Source: AC-37 sp036382905 (lineage in GTDB: Bacteria; Actinomycetota; Thermoleophilia; Solirubrobacterales; Thermoleophilaceae). From it: a DNA stretch of 29,213 nucleotides. Below are positions 1 through 6,648 of this stretch, one piece after another. The DNA lies in NCBI GenBank assembly GCA_036382905.1, contig DASVPL010000105.1:1-29213 (forward strand). The letters run 5' to 3'. Position 1 is the stretch's first letter. Each line of letters starts with the position of its first letter. The notes beneath the pieces are model-generated. The model searched no databases and was not told the DNA's origin. It saw only the letters and a program-made list of their open reading frames with translations. A program made the translations under genes and the position numbers.

Positions 1-2
1 GT

Positions 3-1244
3 GCCGTAGAGCGCGACCTGCTCGGCCACGACCTCGCCGATCCGGCGCACGCCCTCGCGGATCGTGTCCTCGTCGGAGCCGGAGAAGTTCAGCCGCATCG
101 AGTTGCGCCCGCGGCCGTCCAGGTAGGCCGCCTCGCCGGGAACGAACGCCACGTTCTCGCGCAGCGCGCGCGCCAGCAGGTCGGTGGTGTCGATGAACTC
201 CGGCAGCGTGACCCAGATGAACAGGCCGCCGCCCGGTCGCGTCCACTCGGCCTGGGGCGGGAAGAACTCGGCTAGCGCGTCGAACATCGCGTCGCGGCGG
301 CTGCGGTAGATCTCGTTGAGCGAGTCGACGTAGTCGCGCCAGATGCTTCCGTCGAAGTACGCGCGCACCATGAGCTGCGAGAGCGTCGAGGTGCAGAGGT
401 CGGCGCCCTGCTTGCCGAGGTTGATCTTCTCGAGGATCGGCGGCGGCGCCACGACCCAGCCGAGCCGGATGCCCGGCGAGAGGATCTTCGAGAACGTGCC
501 GAGGTACATCACGTAGAGCCCGCCGTCGAGCGCGCGGAGCGTCGGCTGGGCCGAGCCCTCGTAGCGCAGCAGCCCGTACGGGTTGTCCTCGAGCACGAGG
601 AGCTGGCGCTCCTTCGCGATCTCGACGAGCATCCGCCGGCGCTCGATCGACATGGTCACGCCCGCGGGGTTCTGGAAGGTCGGCACCGTGTAGACGAACT
701 TGGGCCGCCTGCCCTCGCGCTCCAGGCGGTCGAGCACCCCGCGGAGCTGCTCCACCTGCATGCCGTTCTCGTCGGTGTCGATCTGCACGACCTCGGCCTC
801 GTACGAGTAGAACGACGGCACGGCGCCGGGGTAGGTCGGGCCCTCGGCGATGATCACGTCGCCGGGGTCGATCAGCGTCTTCGTGACGAGGTCGATCACC
901 TGCTGGCCGCCGGTGGTGACGATCACGTCCTCGAGGTCGACCTTCATGTCCTCCGCGGCCATGACCTCGGCGATGCAGTCCTTGGTCTCGTCGAGCCCCT
1001 CCGTCGGGCCGTACTGGAGCGCCTTGGCGCACGACTCCGCCGCGATCCGGTTGCCCATGGCGGCGAACGTCTCGGTGGGGAAGCTGGCGGTGTCCGGGAG
1101 CCCGCCGGCGAGCGAGATCACCTCGGGGCGCGCCGTGATCGCCATCAGGTCGCGCATGGCCGACGACTTCATCACGCGCGTACGCGAGGCGAACAGCCCC
1201 GCATAGCGCTCGAGGTCGCGCTTTCCGGAGCGCGGGCGGGACAT
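3..1244 (-). CDS. PLP-dependent class I/II aminotransferase (LysN/MocR-catalytic-like), 3' end cut by window edge
   Basis: 414 residues are readable from ATG 1244 down to the left edge with no stop, so the gene is nearly complete but lacks its C-terminus. The fold is that of fold-type I aminotransferases of the 2-aminoadipate/aromatic/valine-pyruvate group. An N-terminal MSRPRSGKRD stretch leads into ISLAGGLPD, then the substrate/PLP region TTGGQQVIDL, the NPAG motif (about residue 195) and the Schiff-base lysine K253 in TFSKILSPG, followed by RLGW with a phosphate-binding Arg. No helix-turn-helix domain precedes it, so it is the enzyme alone rather than a MocR regulator. The start is supported by AAAAGGG four bases upstream of ATG. 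It is divergent from the DUF4126 gene across 93 bases. The exact amino-acid substrate cannot be read from sequence; 2-aminoadipate or a broad-range role is family-level knowledge. Confidence 0.9.
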   Translation of the reverse strand, partial: MSRPRSGKRDLERYAGLFASRTRVMKSSAMRDLMAITARPEVISLAGGLPDTASFPTETFAAMGNRIAAESCAKALQYGPTEGLDETKDCIAEVMAAEDMKVDLEDVIVTTGGQQVIDLVTKTLIDPGDVIIAEGPTYPGAVPSFYSYEAEVVQIDTDENGMQVEQLRGVLDRLEREGRRPKFVYTVPTFQNPAGVTMSIERRRMLVEIAKERQLLVLEDNPYGLLRYEGSAQPTLRALDGGLYVMYLGTFSKILSPGIRLGWVVAPPPILEKINLGKQGADLCTSTLSQLMVRAYFDGSIWRDYVDSLNEIYRSRRDAMFDALAEFFPPQAEWTRPGGGLFIWVTLPEFIDTTDLLARALRENVAFVPGEAAYLDGRGRNSMRLNFSGSDEDTIREGVRRIGEVVAEQVALYG

Positions 1245-1337
1245 GGCGCCCTTTTCGCCTCCCCCAGTCGGGCCCCTGCCTTCGTCTATCGTCATCCGGC
1301 CCCTGAGCCTACCGGGCGCCACACCCCGTCTCGGACG

Positions 1338-1949
1338 ATGAGTCTGTTCCTCGACATAGGCCAAGGCGCGGGCCTCGCGGGAGCAAGCGGGGTCCGGCCG
1401 TACCTGCCGCCGCTGGTGGCGGGCGCCCTCGCGCGCGGCGACACGGGCATCGACTTCGACGGCACGTCGTACGAGTTCCTCGAGCAGCCGTGGTTCCTCG
1501 TGGTGGTGCTCGCGCTGGCAGTCGCGGCGTACTTCGCCGACCGCACGCGCGGCACGCGTCCCGACGAGTCGAGCGACCCGGTCGCGGTCGGGCTCGGCGC
1601 GATCGGCGTGGTGCTCGGCGCGCTGCTGTTCGCGGGGTCGCTCGCGGACGGCGACCACACGAGCTGGCCCGGCCTGATCGGCGGCGCGGTGGCGGCGGCG
1701 CTGGGCTACTTCGCGGTCGCGGCCCTGTTCCGCCGCGCGCGCCGGCGCCTGCGCGCCGCGGACCGCTCCGGCGAGGGCGCCCCGAACCTCCTCGACGCGT
1801 ACGCCGACGGGATCTCGCTCGTGCTGGCCGGCCTTTCGATCCTCGCGCCGCCGGTCGGGATCGTCGCGCTCGTGGTCTTCCTCGTGCTGCTCCTGCGGGC
1901 GCGCGGCGGTGGCGGGCAGAAGTACGAGGGCCTCCGGGTCCTGCGGTGA
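1338..1949 (+). CDS. DUF4126-like integral membrane protein
   Basis: The 203-residue protein starts at ATG 1338 with MSLFLDIGQG followed by GLAGASGVRPYLP, the small-residue helix start that I associate with the DUF4126 family. Hydrophobic segments lie near residues 50-65, 82-100, 112-132 and 155-185, separated by Arg-rich cytoplasmic-looking turns (RRARRRLRAADR). No catalytic motif is visible and the family has no established biochemical role. It stands alone: the divergent neighbour is an aminotransferase, and 162 bases separate it from the next gene downstream, including a strong inverted repeat. There is no convincing ribosome-binding site, so a leaderless or weakly initiated transcript is possible. 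The assignment to DUF4126 is by recognition of the N-terminal motif and topology. Confidence 0.75.
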   Translation: MSLFLDIGQGAGLAGASGVRPYLPPLVAGALARGDTGIDFDGTSYEFLEQPWFLVVVLALAVAAYFADRTRGTRPDESSDPVAVGLGAIGVVLGALLFAGSLADGDHTSWPGLIGGAVAAALGYFAVAALFRRARRRLRAADRSGEGAPNLLDAYADGISLVLAGLSILAPPVGIVALVVFLVLLLRARGGGGQKYEGLRVLR

Positions 1950-2020
1950 GCGGCAAGAGGCCGGCCGGGAACTCAGCGTGTGCGGCTGGCGCGCGCCGGG
2001 GCGTGGCTGCCAAGGACGCA

Positions 2021-2054
2021 GGACCCCGGACAATGCAGCGCATTGGCGGGGTCC
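2021..2054. repeat. 34-base inverted repeat (two-tier hairpin) between genes
   Basis: Outer arms GGACCCC (2021-2027) and GGGGTCC (2048-2054) are exact reverse complements. Inside them CAATG (2031-2035) pairs with CATTG (2041-2045) around a CAGCG loop, with a small asymmetric internal loop between the two stems. It lies 71 bases after the DUF4126 stop and about 57 bases before the TTG start of the phosphodiesterase gene. There is no T-run, so it is not a classical intrinsic terminator. It may end transcription of the upstream gene, shape the 5' leader of the downstream operon, or bind a protein. Confidence 0.55.
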
Positions 2055-2111
2055 GAGGACGCCGGCAGGCGCGCAGCCGGCGCCGCCAGACGTGCGCGCG
2101 GGGGTTCCCGG

Positions 2112-3578
2112 TTGGCCTCTAAGCCCAAGAAGCTCGTCCTCGCCGTCATCGACGCCCTCAAGCCGGAGATGCTCGACCGGGCGATCGAGCACGGACGCGC
2201 GCCCGCGCTCAAGGTGCTGGTCGAGAACGGCACGTTCGTGCGCGACTGCGTCTCCACCTTCCCGTCGGTCACCCCGGTGGCGGCGGCCACGATCGCGACC
2301 GGGGTCATGCCGGACGAGCACGACATCCCCTCGATGAACTGGTACCTGCGCGGCGAGGAGCGCTACGTGGAGTACGGGTCGTCGTTCGAGGCCTCGCGCA
2401 CGTTCGGGCTCCTGCGCGCGCTCTACGACACGGTCTACAACCTCAACATGGCCCACCTGAGCCGCAACGCGCCGACGGTGTTCGAGCGCCTCCAGGAGGC
2501 CGACGTGCGCACGGCCGGGACGACGTACCTGATCTACCGCGGGCACAAGCGCCACGCGGCGCTCGAGGGCGGCCTCTACGGCCGGCTGGCGAAGGCGGGC
2601 GGGTTCCGCCACGCAGTCTGGGGCCCCGACGAGCTCTTCTACGCCGACCTGTTCGACTCGCGCAAGACCGAGTGCCGGTCCACGCTCGGCATGCCCGGCC
2701 AGCGCGACCAGCACTCCGCGTGCGTGGGCGCGCACCTGGTCGAGCACGACCTGTGCGACTTCATGCTGCTGTCGCTGCCCGACAACGACACGCACTCGCA
2801 CAAGCGCGGACCGTTCGCGCAGGTCACGTCGATCGCGTCGGCCGACCGCGCGCTCGAGCGCGTGATGCACGCCGCCGGCGGCCCCGAGGCGTTCCTCGAG
2901 GACCACGCCGTGATCGTGATGTCCGACCACGCGCAGGTGGCGGTCTCACACTCGGTGAACCTGCTGGCGGAGGCGTTCGCGGAGTGGAAGGTGCTCTACG
3001 CCGAGGGCGGCCCGAGCGACGCCGAGATCGCGGTGTGCCCGTCCCAGCGCTCGGCGCAGGTCTACGTGCTCGACCAGGAGCGCCGCCGGGAGCTGCTGCC
3101 GAAGCTCGTGCGCGACCTGAAGGTGGTGGACGGCGTGGACGTGATCGCCTGGCGCGACGGCCCCGAGGCGGCCGTCTGGACGCGCCGCGGCGAGCTGCGC
3201 CTCTCGCCGGGCGGCGACCTGACCGACCCGCGCGGGGGCTCGTGGCACGTCGACGGCGACCTCGACGCGCTCGGGCTGGTCGTCACCGACGGGCGCGTCG
3301 ACAGCGAGGAGTACCCGCTCGCGCTCGCGCGGCTGTGGAGCGCGCTGCGCTGCGCGCACGGCGGCGACGTGCTGGTGTCGGCGGCCACCAGCTACGAGTT
3401 CGTGGACTGGGGCGGCGTGGCCCACATCGGCGGCGGCAGCCACGGCTCACTCCACCGCGGCGACTCGCACGCGGCGCTGATCATGTGCGGCGTGGACGGC
3501 CCGGCGGCGGGCCCGCCGGACCAGTGGTCGATCGCGGACGTGGCCCCGCTGGTGCTCGAACACTTCTCTGTAGCCTGA
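2112..3578 (+). CDS. Alkaline phosphatase superfamily phosphodiesterase (type I phosphodiesterase/nucleotide pyrophosphatase-like)
   Basis: With the TTG start at 2112 the protein has 488 residues and opens with LASKPKKLVLAVIDAL. The metal and catalytic signature of the superfamily is visible in order: D14 in VIDAL, the likely nucleophile T54 in FPSVTP, D224 and H228 in LPDNDTHSH, D272-H273 in MSDHAQV, and H444 in GGGSHGSL, consistent with a two-zinc phosphotransfer site. The frame stays open upstream to GTG 1980, but that extension is Arg/Ala-rich and lacks family features, so TTG 2112 (after GGGGG about 10 bases upstream) is preferred. No signal peptide is evident, implying a cytoplasmic location unless the start is wrong. 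It begins a three-gene run with GtrA and a GT87-like enzyme (gaps of 2 and -37 bases), which suggests a role in a lipid-linked glycan or phospho-substituent pathway; the substrate is unknown. Confidence 0.85.
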   Translation: MASKPKKLVLAVIDALKPEMLDRAIEHGRAPALKVLVENGTFVRDCVSTFPSVTPVAAATIATGVMPDEHDIPSMNWYLRGEERYVEYGSSFEASRTFGLLRALYDTVYNLNMAHLSRNAPTVFERLQEADVRTAGTTYLIYRGHKRHAALEGGLYGRLAKAGGFRHAVWGPDELFYADLFDSRKTECRSTLGMPGQRDQHSACVGAHLVEHDLCDFMLLSLPDNDTHSHKRGPFAQVTSIASADRALERVMHAAGGPEAFLEDHAVIVMSDHAQVAVSHSVNLLAEAFAEWKVLYAEGGPSDAEIAVCPSQRSAQVYVLDQERRRELLPKLVRDLKVVDGVDVIAWRDGPEAAVWTRRGELRLSPGGDLTDPRGGSWHVDGDLDALGLVVTDGRVDSEEYPLALARLWSALRCAHGGDVLVSAATSYEFVDWGGVAHIGGGSHGSLHRGDSHAALIMCGVDGPAAGPPDQWSIADVAPLVLEHFSVA

Positions 3579-3580
3579 GG

Positions 3581-4069
3581 ATGGCGATGCGTCGAGACTC
3601 CGCGACGGCCGAGCCGGGCGACCTGGCGCTCCACACGCGTGTCCGCCACGGACTGCGCAGGCCGCACAACTGGATGCAGCTCGTCAAGTTCTGCGCGGTC
3701 GGCGGGTCGGGCTACGTCGTGAACCTGTGCGTGTTCGCGCTCGCCTACAAGCTGTTCGACCTGCACCATCTCGTGGCCGCGACGATCGCCTTCGTCGTCG
3801 CCGTCATCAACAACTTCTGGTGGAACCGGCACTGGACGTTCGGCGCGGCCGGCGCGCGCGAGCACCACGCCGGCTTCCAGGCCGCGCGCTTCTTCGGGGT
3901 CAGCGTGCTCGCGTTCCTTTTCGCGGCCGCCATCCTCGAGAGCCTCGTGCGCTTCACCGACATCCGGCCGATCGTCGCGCAGGCGATATCGATCGTGGCG
4001 GCCACGCCGCTCAACTTCGTCGGGAACAAGATGTGGACGTTCGGGCGCCGCGACGCAGGCGCCTCCTAG
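3581..4069 (+). CDS. GtrA-family membrane protein (putative polyprenyl-phosphate-sugar flippase)
   Basis: This is a 162-residue protein with four hydrophobic helices typical of GtrA/DPMS flippase-like proteins. The hallmark LVKFCAVGGSGYVVN occurs at about residues 27-41, and INNFWWNRHWTFG and LNFVGNKMWTFG are the paired (N)-x(n)-W-T-F motifs after TM2 and TM4. GtrA proteins are thought to move undecaprenyl- or polyprenyl-phosphate-linked sugars across the membrane for later glycosyl transfer. ATG 3581 follows the upstream stop by two bases; the TGAGG at 3576-3580 is better spaced for the second ATG at 3587, so the true start may be two codons later. The last 37 bases overlap the start of the next gene, implying translational coupling with the GT87-type transferase that could use the flipped donor. 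Confidence 0.88.
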   Translation: MAMRRDSATAEPGDLALHTRVRHGLRRPHNWMQLVKFCAVGGSGYVVNLCVFALAYKLFDLHHLVAATIAFVVAVINNFWWNRHWTFGAAGAREHHAGFQAARFFGVSVLAFLFAAAILESLVRFTDIRPIVAQAISIVAATPLNFVGNKMWTFGRRDAGAS

Positions 4070-5739
4070 CCGCGCTCCTCGCCCTGGCGGCGATTCTCGC
4101 GGCCGCGGCGCCGGCGGCCGCGCAGGACCTGCGCCGGCCCGCGTCGCAGACCGACCCGCCGCCGTTCTACGAGCTCTCGGCGGCGCAGGCGCGGGATGTG
4201 GCGGATGGCCGCGCCGAGGTGCGCCGCGAGCGCGAGCGGCGCGGGGCGCTCTACGGGGTGGCCTACACCAAGGGCGGCCGGCTCTGGCAGGTGAGCTACT
4301 TCGCCGGCGGGGTCGAGCGCGTGCAGGTGGTGGTGGACGACCGCGATGGGCGCGTGCTCGAGGCCTGGACCGGCAACCAGGTGCGCTGGCGCATGGCGCG
4401 CGGGTACGAGGGCGCGTTCGGGCGCACGCTCAACTCGCCGTGGGTCTGGCTGCCGCTCTGCCTGCTGTTCCTGCTGCCGTTCGTGGACCCACGGCGGCCG
4501 TTCCGGCTGCTGCACCTCGACCTCCTGGTGCTGCTCGGGTTCAGCGTCTCGCACCTGTTCTTCAATCGCGGCGAGATCGGCGTCTCGGTGCCGCTCGTCT
4601 ACCCGGTGCTGGCGTACCTGCTGGTGCGGATGCTGGTGGCGGGACTGCGCGGCGCGCGCGGGCGTGCCGGGCCGCTGCTCCCGCTGTTCCCGATGGCGGC
4701 GGTGGCGCTCGGGCTGGTGTTCCTGGTCGGCTTCCGCGTCGCGCTGAACGTGACGGACTCGCGCGTGATCGACGTCGGTCAGTCGAGCGTGGTCGGCGCG
4801 GATCGGATCACCGACGGGCGCGAGCTGTATGGCCAGCCGTTCTCCCCGACCGACCAGCACGGCGACACCTACGGCCCGGTCACGTACCTGCTGTACGTGC
4901 CGTTCGAGCTCGCGCTCCCGTGGAAGGGGCGGCCGGACCCGGCGGCCGCGCACGCGGCGGCGATCGCGTTCGACCTGCTCACGCTGATCGGGCTGCTGGT
5001 GCTCGGGCGGCGGGTGCGCGCGGGACCGGCCGGCTGGACGCTCGGCGTGGCGCTCGCCTACGCGTGGGCCGCCAACCCGTACACGCTGTTCGTGATGCAG
5101 TCGAACGCGAACGACAGCGCCGTGGCGATGCTGCTCGTGTGGGCTTTGGTCGGGATCGCCTCTGCGCCGGCGCGCGGGGCGTTCGTGGCGCTGGCCGCGG
5201 CGTCGAAGTTCTCACCGGCGGTGCTCGTGCCGCTGCTGGTGCGGGCTCCGGCCGCGCGCCGCTCCAACTTCATCATTTACGGGGCGACCGTCGGCCTCGT
5301 CCTCGTTGCCGCCTTTCTCCCGTTCGTCCCCGACGGCGGTTTTCGTGAGATCTACGACCGCACGGTCGGCTTCCAGCTCGCGCGCGAGTCGCCGTTCAGC
5401 ATCTGGGGGCAGGAGGACGCGCTCGCGCCGCTGCACACCGCTCTCAAGGTCGCCGCCGCGCTGCTCACGGTGGCGATCGCCTTCGTGCCCCGCTGCCGCG
5501 ACACGATCCAGGTCGCCGCGCTGGCCGCGGCGGTGGTCATCGCGGTCCAGCTGGTGGTGACGCACTGGTTCTACCTGTACGTCGTCTGGTTCCTGCCGCT
5601 CGTGCTGGTGGCGCTACTCGCCCCGCTCGCCGGCGGGCGCCGGGAAGCGCTCGGCCCAGGGCTCGAGCTCCACGCCCGCGACGTTGATCACCTGGGCGAT
5701 CAGCCGGTACCAGCCGGCGCACACCACCAGCTCCAGTAG
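4033..5739 (+). CDS. GT87/DUF2029-like polytopic glycosyltransferase with exported PepSY-like N-terminal domain
   Basis: GTG 4033 lies inside the end of gtrA and gives a 568-residue protein with a basic-hydrophobic signal segment (APRRRRLLAALL then AAAAPAAAQ). Residues about 33-130 are soluble: LYGVAYTKGGRLWQVSYF and VVVDDRDGRVLEAWTGNQV look like a PepSY-type beta-strand/helix unit. From residue 137 onward roughly ten hydrophobic helices follow, with the extracytoplasmic loop GADRITDGRELYG and GDTYGPVTYLLYVPFE (residues about 258-296) typical of GT-C/DUF2029 polyprenyl-phosphate-sugar dependent transferases. Aspartates D242 and D247 precede this loop and are candidates for the GT-C acidic residue. 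The last about 40 codons lie over the antisense 3' end of the CMD-family gene and look non-membrane, so a frame error or read-through tail is possible. Donor and acceptor are not identifiable. Confidence 0.8.
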   Translation: MDVRAPRRRRLLAALLALAAILAAAAPAAAQDLRRPASQTDPPPFYELSAAQARDVADGRAEVRRERERRGALYGVAYTKGGRLWQVSYFAGGVERVQVVVDDRDGRVLEAWTGNQVRWRMARGYEGAFGRTLNSPWVWLPLCLLFLLPFVDPRRPFRLLHLDLLVLLGFSVSHLFFNRGEIGVSVPLVYPVLAYLLVRMLVAGLRGARGRAGPLLPLFPMAAVALGLVFLVGFRVALNVTDSRVIDVGQSSVVGADRITDGRELYGQPFSPTDQHGDTYGPVTYLLYVPFELALPWKGRPDPAAAHAAAIAFDLLTLIGLLVLGRRVRAGPAGWTLGVALAYAWAANPYTLFVMQSNANDSAVAMLLVWALVGIASAPARGAFVALAAASKFSPAVLVPLLVRAPAARRSNFIIYGATVGLVLVAAFLPFVPDGGFREIYDRTVGFQLARESPFSIWGQEDALAPLHTALKVAAALLTVAIAFVPRCRDTIQVAALAAAVVIAVQLVVTHWFYLYVVWFLPLVLVALLAPLAGGRREALGPGLELHARDVDHLGDQPVPAGAHHQLQ

Positions 5740-6225
5740 CTGCGGCGGGTCCCACTCGCGGACGAGCTCGGTCCAGAGGGTGTCGGAGACCGTGGCGGAG
5801 TCGTACAGCTCATCGACGAGGCGGATCAGGAGGCGGTCGCGCGGCTCGGTCCATGCCGGGTCGTCGGCGGACCCGTGAGCGGTCGCGGCGATCTGCTCGT
5901 CGGTGAGCCCGAGCGGGCGGCCGAACGCGACCGCATGCACGCCCCACTCGTACTCGGCGCCGGCGCGGGCGGTCGCGCGGTGGATCACGATCTCGCGCTC
6001 GCGCGGCTCCACGGTCGGGTGGCCGAGCAGCGCCGCGCCGAGCGGGCGCATCCGCGCGGCCAGCTCGGGGTGGATCATCAGCGTGCGGAACAGCTTCAGG
6101 GGCTCGACCGCGGCGCCCGGCGGCATCCACTTGCGCAGCGACTCCTCGACGTCCGGCTCGTACGGCGGCTCGATCGGGGGGATGCGCGGGGGCGTGGTGG
6201 GGATGCGCGGAGGCGTCGTCGCCAT
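5614..6225 (-). CDS. Carboxymuconolactone decarboxylase (AhpD-like) family protein
   Basis: The 203-residue protein has the all-helical CMD/AhpD core: FRTLMIHPELAARMRPLGAALL (helices around residues 45-66), REREIVIHRATARAGAEYEW-type segment (about 75-95) and RDRLLIRLVDELYDSATVSDTLW. In peroxidase-active AhpD a CxxC pair sits where this protein has EYEWGVH, so thiol chemistry is unlikely; the E-Y-x-x-x-H pattern matches the non-cysteine CMD subgroup, whose members are often uncharacterised hydrolases/decarboxylases. The N-terminus carries a duplicated TTPPRIP element. The start is supported by AAAGG seven bases before ATG 6225. It is divergent from an HxlR-type regulator, and a 21-base palindrome ends 12 bases upstream of this ATG, so repression or sensing by that regulator is likely. 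Its 3' end overlaps the GT87-type gene antisense by 126 bases. Confidence 0.85.
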   Translation of the reverse strand: MATTPPRIPTTPPRIPPIEPPYEPDVEESLRKWMPPGAAVEPLKLFRTLMIHPELAARMRPLGAALLGHPTVEPREREIVIHRATARAGAEYEWGVHAVAFGRPLGLTDEQIAATAHGSADDPAWTEPRDRLLIRLVDELYDSATVSDTLWTELVREWDPPQLLELVVCAGWYRLIAQVINVAGVELEPWAERFPAPAGERGE

Positions 6226-6236
6226 CGTCTACCTTT

Positions 6237-6257
6237 CTGCTTCGATTTCCGAAGCAG
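6237..6257. promoter_or_regulatory. Palindromic operator candidate between CMD gene and hxlR-type regulator
   Basis: Perfect 8-base arms CTGCTTCG (6237-6244) and CGAAGCAG (6250-6257) flank a 5-base ATTTC spacer. The element sits immediately upstream of the AAAGG ribosome-binding site of the CMD-family gene and 56 bases upstream of the regulator start. Dimeric HxlR-type regulators commonly bind such dyads in divergent promoters, so this is the likely operator; occupancy would block transcription or initiation of the CMD gene. Confidence 0.6.
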
Positions 6258-6313
6258 CTTACACCCCCCGTCCCGGACGGCCCGCCCGCGGCTCGACCAG
6301 CGGCGAGCCGATC

Positions 6314-6592
6314 ATGGCCCTGCTCGATCTGCTCGGCCGGCGCTGGGCGCTGCGCGTGATCTGGGAGCTGCGCGACGGACCGTTCACGTTCCGGGAGCTC
6401 CAGGAGCGCTGCGGCGGCGTCTCGTCGTCGGTGCTCGCCCAGCGACTGGCCGAACTGCGCGAAGCCGGCATCGCGGACGAGGGGAACGTGCTGACGGCCG
6501 AGGGGCGGAAGCTGCTCGAGGCCTACGAGCCGCTGGGCGGCTGGGCCCGCCGCTGGGCGCGGCGAGCGGGGGCCGAGCCGGCGCGACGCTAG
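6314..6592 (+). CDS. HxlR/MarR-like winged-helix transcriptional regulator
   Basis: This 92-residue protein is a compact winged helix of the HxlR type: LLDLLGRRWALRVIWELRDGP at the N-terminus, the recognition helix region FRELQERCGGVSSSVLAQRLAELREAGI (about residues 25-52), and a wing ending VLTAEGRKLL before EPLGGWARRW. Residues G-R-W in the first helix and the LAQRL/EL pattern are the family hallmarks. The conserved N-terminal Cys of redox-sensing HypR-type proteins is absent, although one Cys occurs in ERCGG. No upstream in-frame start is convincing, so ATG 6314 is used; it is slightly short compared with the usual about 100-120 residues. The divergent CMD-family gene and the shared palindrome suggest local control. 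The stop codon lies within the first copy of a 25-base tandem repeat. Confidence 0.85.
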   Translation: MALLDLLGRRWALRVIWELRDGPFTFRELQERCGGVSSSVLAQRLAELREAGIADEGNVLTAEGRKLLEAYEPLGGWARRWARRAGAEPARR

Positions 6593-6631
6593 ACCGCGCT
6601 GGAGCGGAGCCGGCGCGACGCTAGACCGCGC
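6575..6631. repeat. Tandem 25-base exact repeat (32-base period) at the end of the HxlR-type gene
   Basis: The 25 bases at 6575-6599 recur exactly at 6607-6631 (core GACGCTAGACCGCGC). The first copy carries the TAG stop of the regulator. A third partial copy, GCTAGACC, occurs at 6648-6655, where CTA is the stop of the converging minus-strand gene. It looks like a local duplication in the convergent intergenic space. Confidence 0.85.
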
Positions 6632-6648
6632 GGGGCGCCGTCCCGCTG

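Noticed and set aside
2672..3580. Plus-strand frame upstream of gtrA
   Set aside because: Arg/Ala-rich shadow of the phosphodiesterase gene; GtrA homology starts after ATG 3581.
4066..4953. Minus-strand 295-codon open frame opposite the GT87-type gene
   Set aside because: Compositional shadow (Arg/His/Gln-rich, no domain), while the plus strand has a signal peptide and membrane helices.
6180..6225. Repeated GGATGCGCGG elements suggesting a CRISPR or regulatory array
   Set aside because: There are only two imperfect units and they encode the TTPPRIP duplication at the N-terminus of the CMD-family protein.
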